Assembly: GCF_003814915.1 (NCBI RefSeq)
Contig: NZ_RKQK01000003.1
Coordinates: 62,001 to 126,000, forward strand
From: Pacificibacter maritimus
GTDB lineage: Bacteria; Pseudomonadota; Alphaproteobacteria; Rhodobacterales; Rhodobacteraceae
Direction: 5' to 3'
Length of the DNA: 64,000 nt
The position numbers and the translations under genes were made by a program. Shown here one piece after another: positions 63,005-64,000 of this stretch. Every line of letters begins with the position of its first letter. Position 1 is the stretch's first letter. Under the pieces are notes generated by a model. That model was given only the letters and a program-made list of their open reading frames with translations. It had not been told where the DNA came from and searched no databases.

Positions 63005-64000
63005 ATGACTCACACTCCAATTTTAATTATTGATGACAACCAGAGCCATCTCACGCTCTATAGCGCCATCCTAAATGATGCAGGGTTTTCTACAGTTACA
63101 GCAGCAACAGTCAAAGAAGCGCTGGAGGTGAACCGCCAAACATCTCCACAAATTGCCTTGGTCGATTTGATGCTACCTGACGGGTCTGGACATGACCTTA
63201 TATCGCAATTGTACGAAACAAACCCCAACCTAAAACCTATCGTGACCACGGCCTATGCTTCGATTGATCGGGCAGTTGAGGCGATGCGCATGGGCGTTTC
63301 CGATTTTTTAGTTAAACCTATTAATCCACAAATTTTAGTAGATGCGATTATCAATGCGCGATCAGGAGGATCACAAACCCTCCGTCCAAACCTTGGCCCT
63401 TTGGACGCGCCCCCATTGGGCGGGTTACTTGGGTCATCAGCTGAGATGAAACAAATCTACGCAACCATGCGCGCCGTGTCGGGATCTGATGCAAGCGTTT
63501 TCATAACAGGCGAAAATGGCACGGGAAAGACCATGTGCGCCAAAGCAATACACGCGCTATCCCCTGACACTGACGGTCCTTTTGTTGCGGTGCATTGCGG
63601 GTCACGCTCTGCTGCTGCACTTGGAGCGGAACTCTTTGGTCGTGGCTCTGCGGTCGAACCACATGTGCAAAAATCCAACATCGGGGCCTTGCAAAAAGCT
63701 GACGGCGGCACATTGTTTTTGGATGAAATCTGCGACTTGGATGCCGTGAGCCAGGCTCAACTGTTAGAGTTTTTAAAAACCTCCAACGTGACGCCAAATG
63801 ATTCAGCGGAACCGATCCCTGTAAAGACGCGCATTATCTGTGCCTCGTCGAAATCGCCATTGGACTGTATATCAGCAGGAAAACTGCGAGCTGATTTATA
63901 TTACAGGCTGTTTGTTGTCCCGATCCACCTACCCCCTCTGCGAGACCGTGGATTGGATGTCATCGAAATCGCAGAAGCCATGGTGGCGCGCTATGCTGCA
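63005..64000 (+). CDS. NtrC/LuxO-type response regulator lacking GAFTGA (truncated by window end)
   Basis: 332 codons seen, no stop in the window. Receiver domain (~1-120) with acceptor Asp54 in LVDLMLPDG; AAA+ domain from ~142 with Walker A GENGTGKT, Walker B GGTLFLDEI, and the Arg-finger region DLYYRLFVVPIHLPPLRDR. At the sigma-54 contact loop, where NtrC-type activators read GAFTGA after ELFG, this protein reads RGSAVEPHVQKSNIG: length is kept but GAFTGA is absent. The DNA-binding HTH is expected beyond the window. Like R. capsulatus NtrC, it may act without sigma-54. Partner of the upstream HK-REC-Hpt kinase. Confidence 0.88.
   Translation, partial: MTHTPILIIDDNQSHLTLYSAILNDAGFSTVTAATVKEALEVNRQTSPQIALVDLMLPDGSGHDLISQLYETNPNLKPIVTTAYASIDRAVEAMRMGVSDFLVKPINPQILVDAIINARSGGSQTLRPNLGPLDAPPLGGLLGSSAEMKQIYATMRAVSGSDASVFITGENGTGKTMCAKAIHALSPDTDGPFVAVHCGSRSAAALGAELFGRGSAVEPHVQKSNIGALQKADGGTLFLDEICDLDAVSQAQLLEFLKTSNVTPNDSAEPIPVKTRIICASSKSPLDCISAGKLRADLYYRLFVVPIHLPPLRDRGLDVIEIAEAMVARYAA

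Noticed and set aside
1-64000. CRISPR arrays, prophage, insertion sequences, integrons
   Set aside because: No regularly spaced repeats, transposase, integrase or phage structural genes were seen on either strand.

Overview
This 64 kb window looks like ordinary chromosome from a marine alphaproteobacterium of the Rhodobacteraceae (Roseobacter group). Evidence: moderate GC with lysine-rich proteins; a uvrC-pgsA-moaD-moaE operon; a PutA without an N-terminal DNA-binding domain next to a divergent Lrp-type regulator; a MaeB-type malic enzyme; PrpE; and a DmdC-like acyl-CoA dehydrogenase operon behind MerR regulators. The genus cannot be fixed from sequence reading alone. There is no phage, transposase, CRISPR array or rRNA. 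One tRNA-Gly(TCC) is present.

Layout. 0-3.3 kb: ubiA, an OmpA-domain protein and a small membrane/coiled-coil protein. 3.3-6.6 kb (minus): uvrC-pgsA-moaD-moaE. 6.9-9.6 kb (minus): an S49 peptidase, a 55-residue Cys-rich membrane peptide, a Ca2+/Na+ antiporter and a pteridine-reductase-like SDR, tightly packed. 9.7-12.9 kb: zinc uptake, with znuA divergent from zur-znuC-znuB around two Zur-like palindromes. 12.9-15.5 kb (minus): modABC molybdate transporter, which fits functionally with moaDE. 15.6-20.1 kb: PutR-like regulator and putA, then a structured 3' region and a 65-residue protein. 20.1-21.3 kb: YcaQ-like winged-helix protein. 21.4-23.4 kb: a lipoprotein plus a Slam-like outer-membrane protein, a probable type XI secretion pair. 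23.7-29.0 kb: a CUT1-type sugar ABC transporter with a TIM-barrel isomerase. 29.1-34.5 kb: a DsbA-family remnant, a sterol-desaturase-family hydroxylase, tex and a HAD-UbiA fusion. 34.5-40 kb: tRNA-Gly, DUF1992, a membrane protein, a 5'-nucleotidase-family protein, DUF952, pyrD and a MATE transporter. 40.2-48.2 kb: two tandem MerR paralogues and a beta-oxidation operon. 48.4-52 kb: a sulfotransferase, a degenerate M48-like protein and a SPOR-domain protein. 52-56.5 kb (minus): the nucleoside salvage operon cdd-deoA-deoB-add-upp. 56.8-61.3 kb: maeB and prpE. 61.4-64 kb: a soluble HK-REC-Hpt kinase and a NtrC-type response regulator cut by the window end.

Themes. Transition-metal acquisition (Zn, Mo), catabolism of proline, fatty acids, propionate and nucleosides with anaplerosis by malic enzyme, and envelope functions. 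The least ordinary items are the Slam/TbpB-like pair, the terminal phosphorelay whose AAA+ regulator has lost its sigma-54 contact loop (GAFTGA), the catalytically dead M48-like protein, the structured RNA candidate after putA, and several unassigned operator-like repeats (upstream of maeB, prpE and the second MerR gene).
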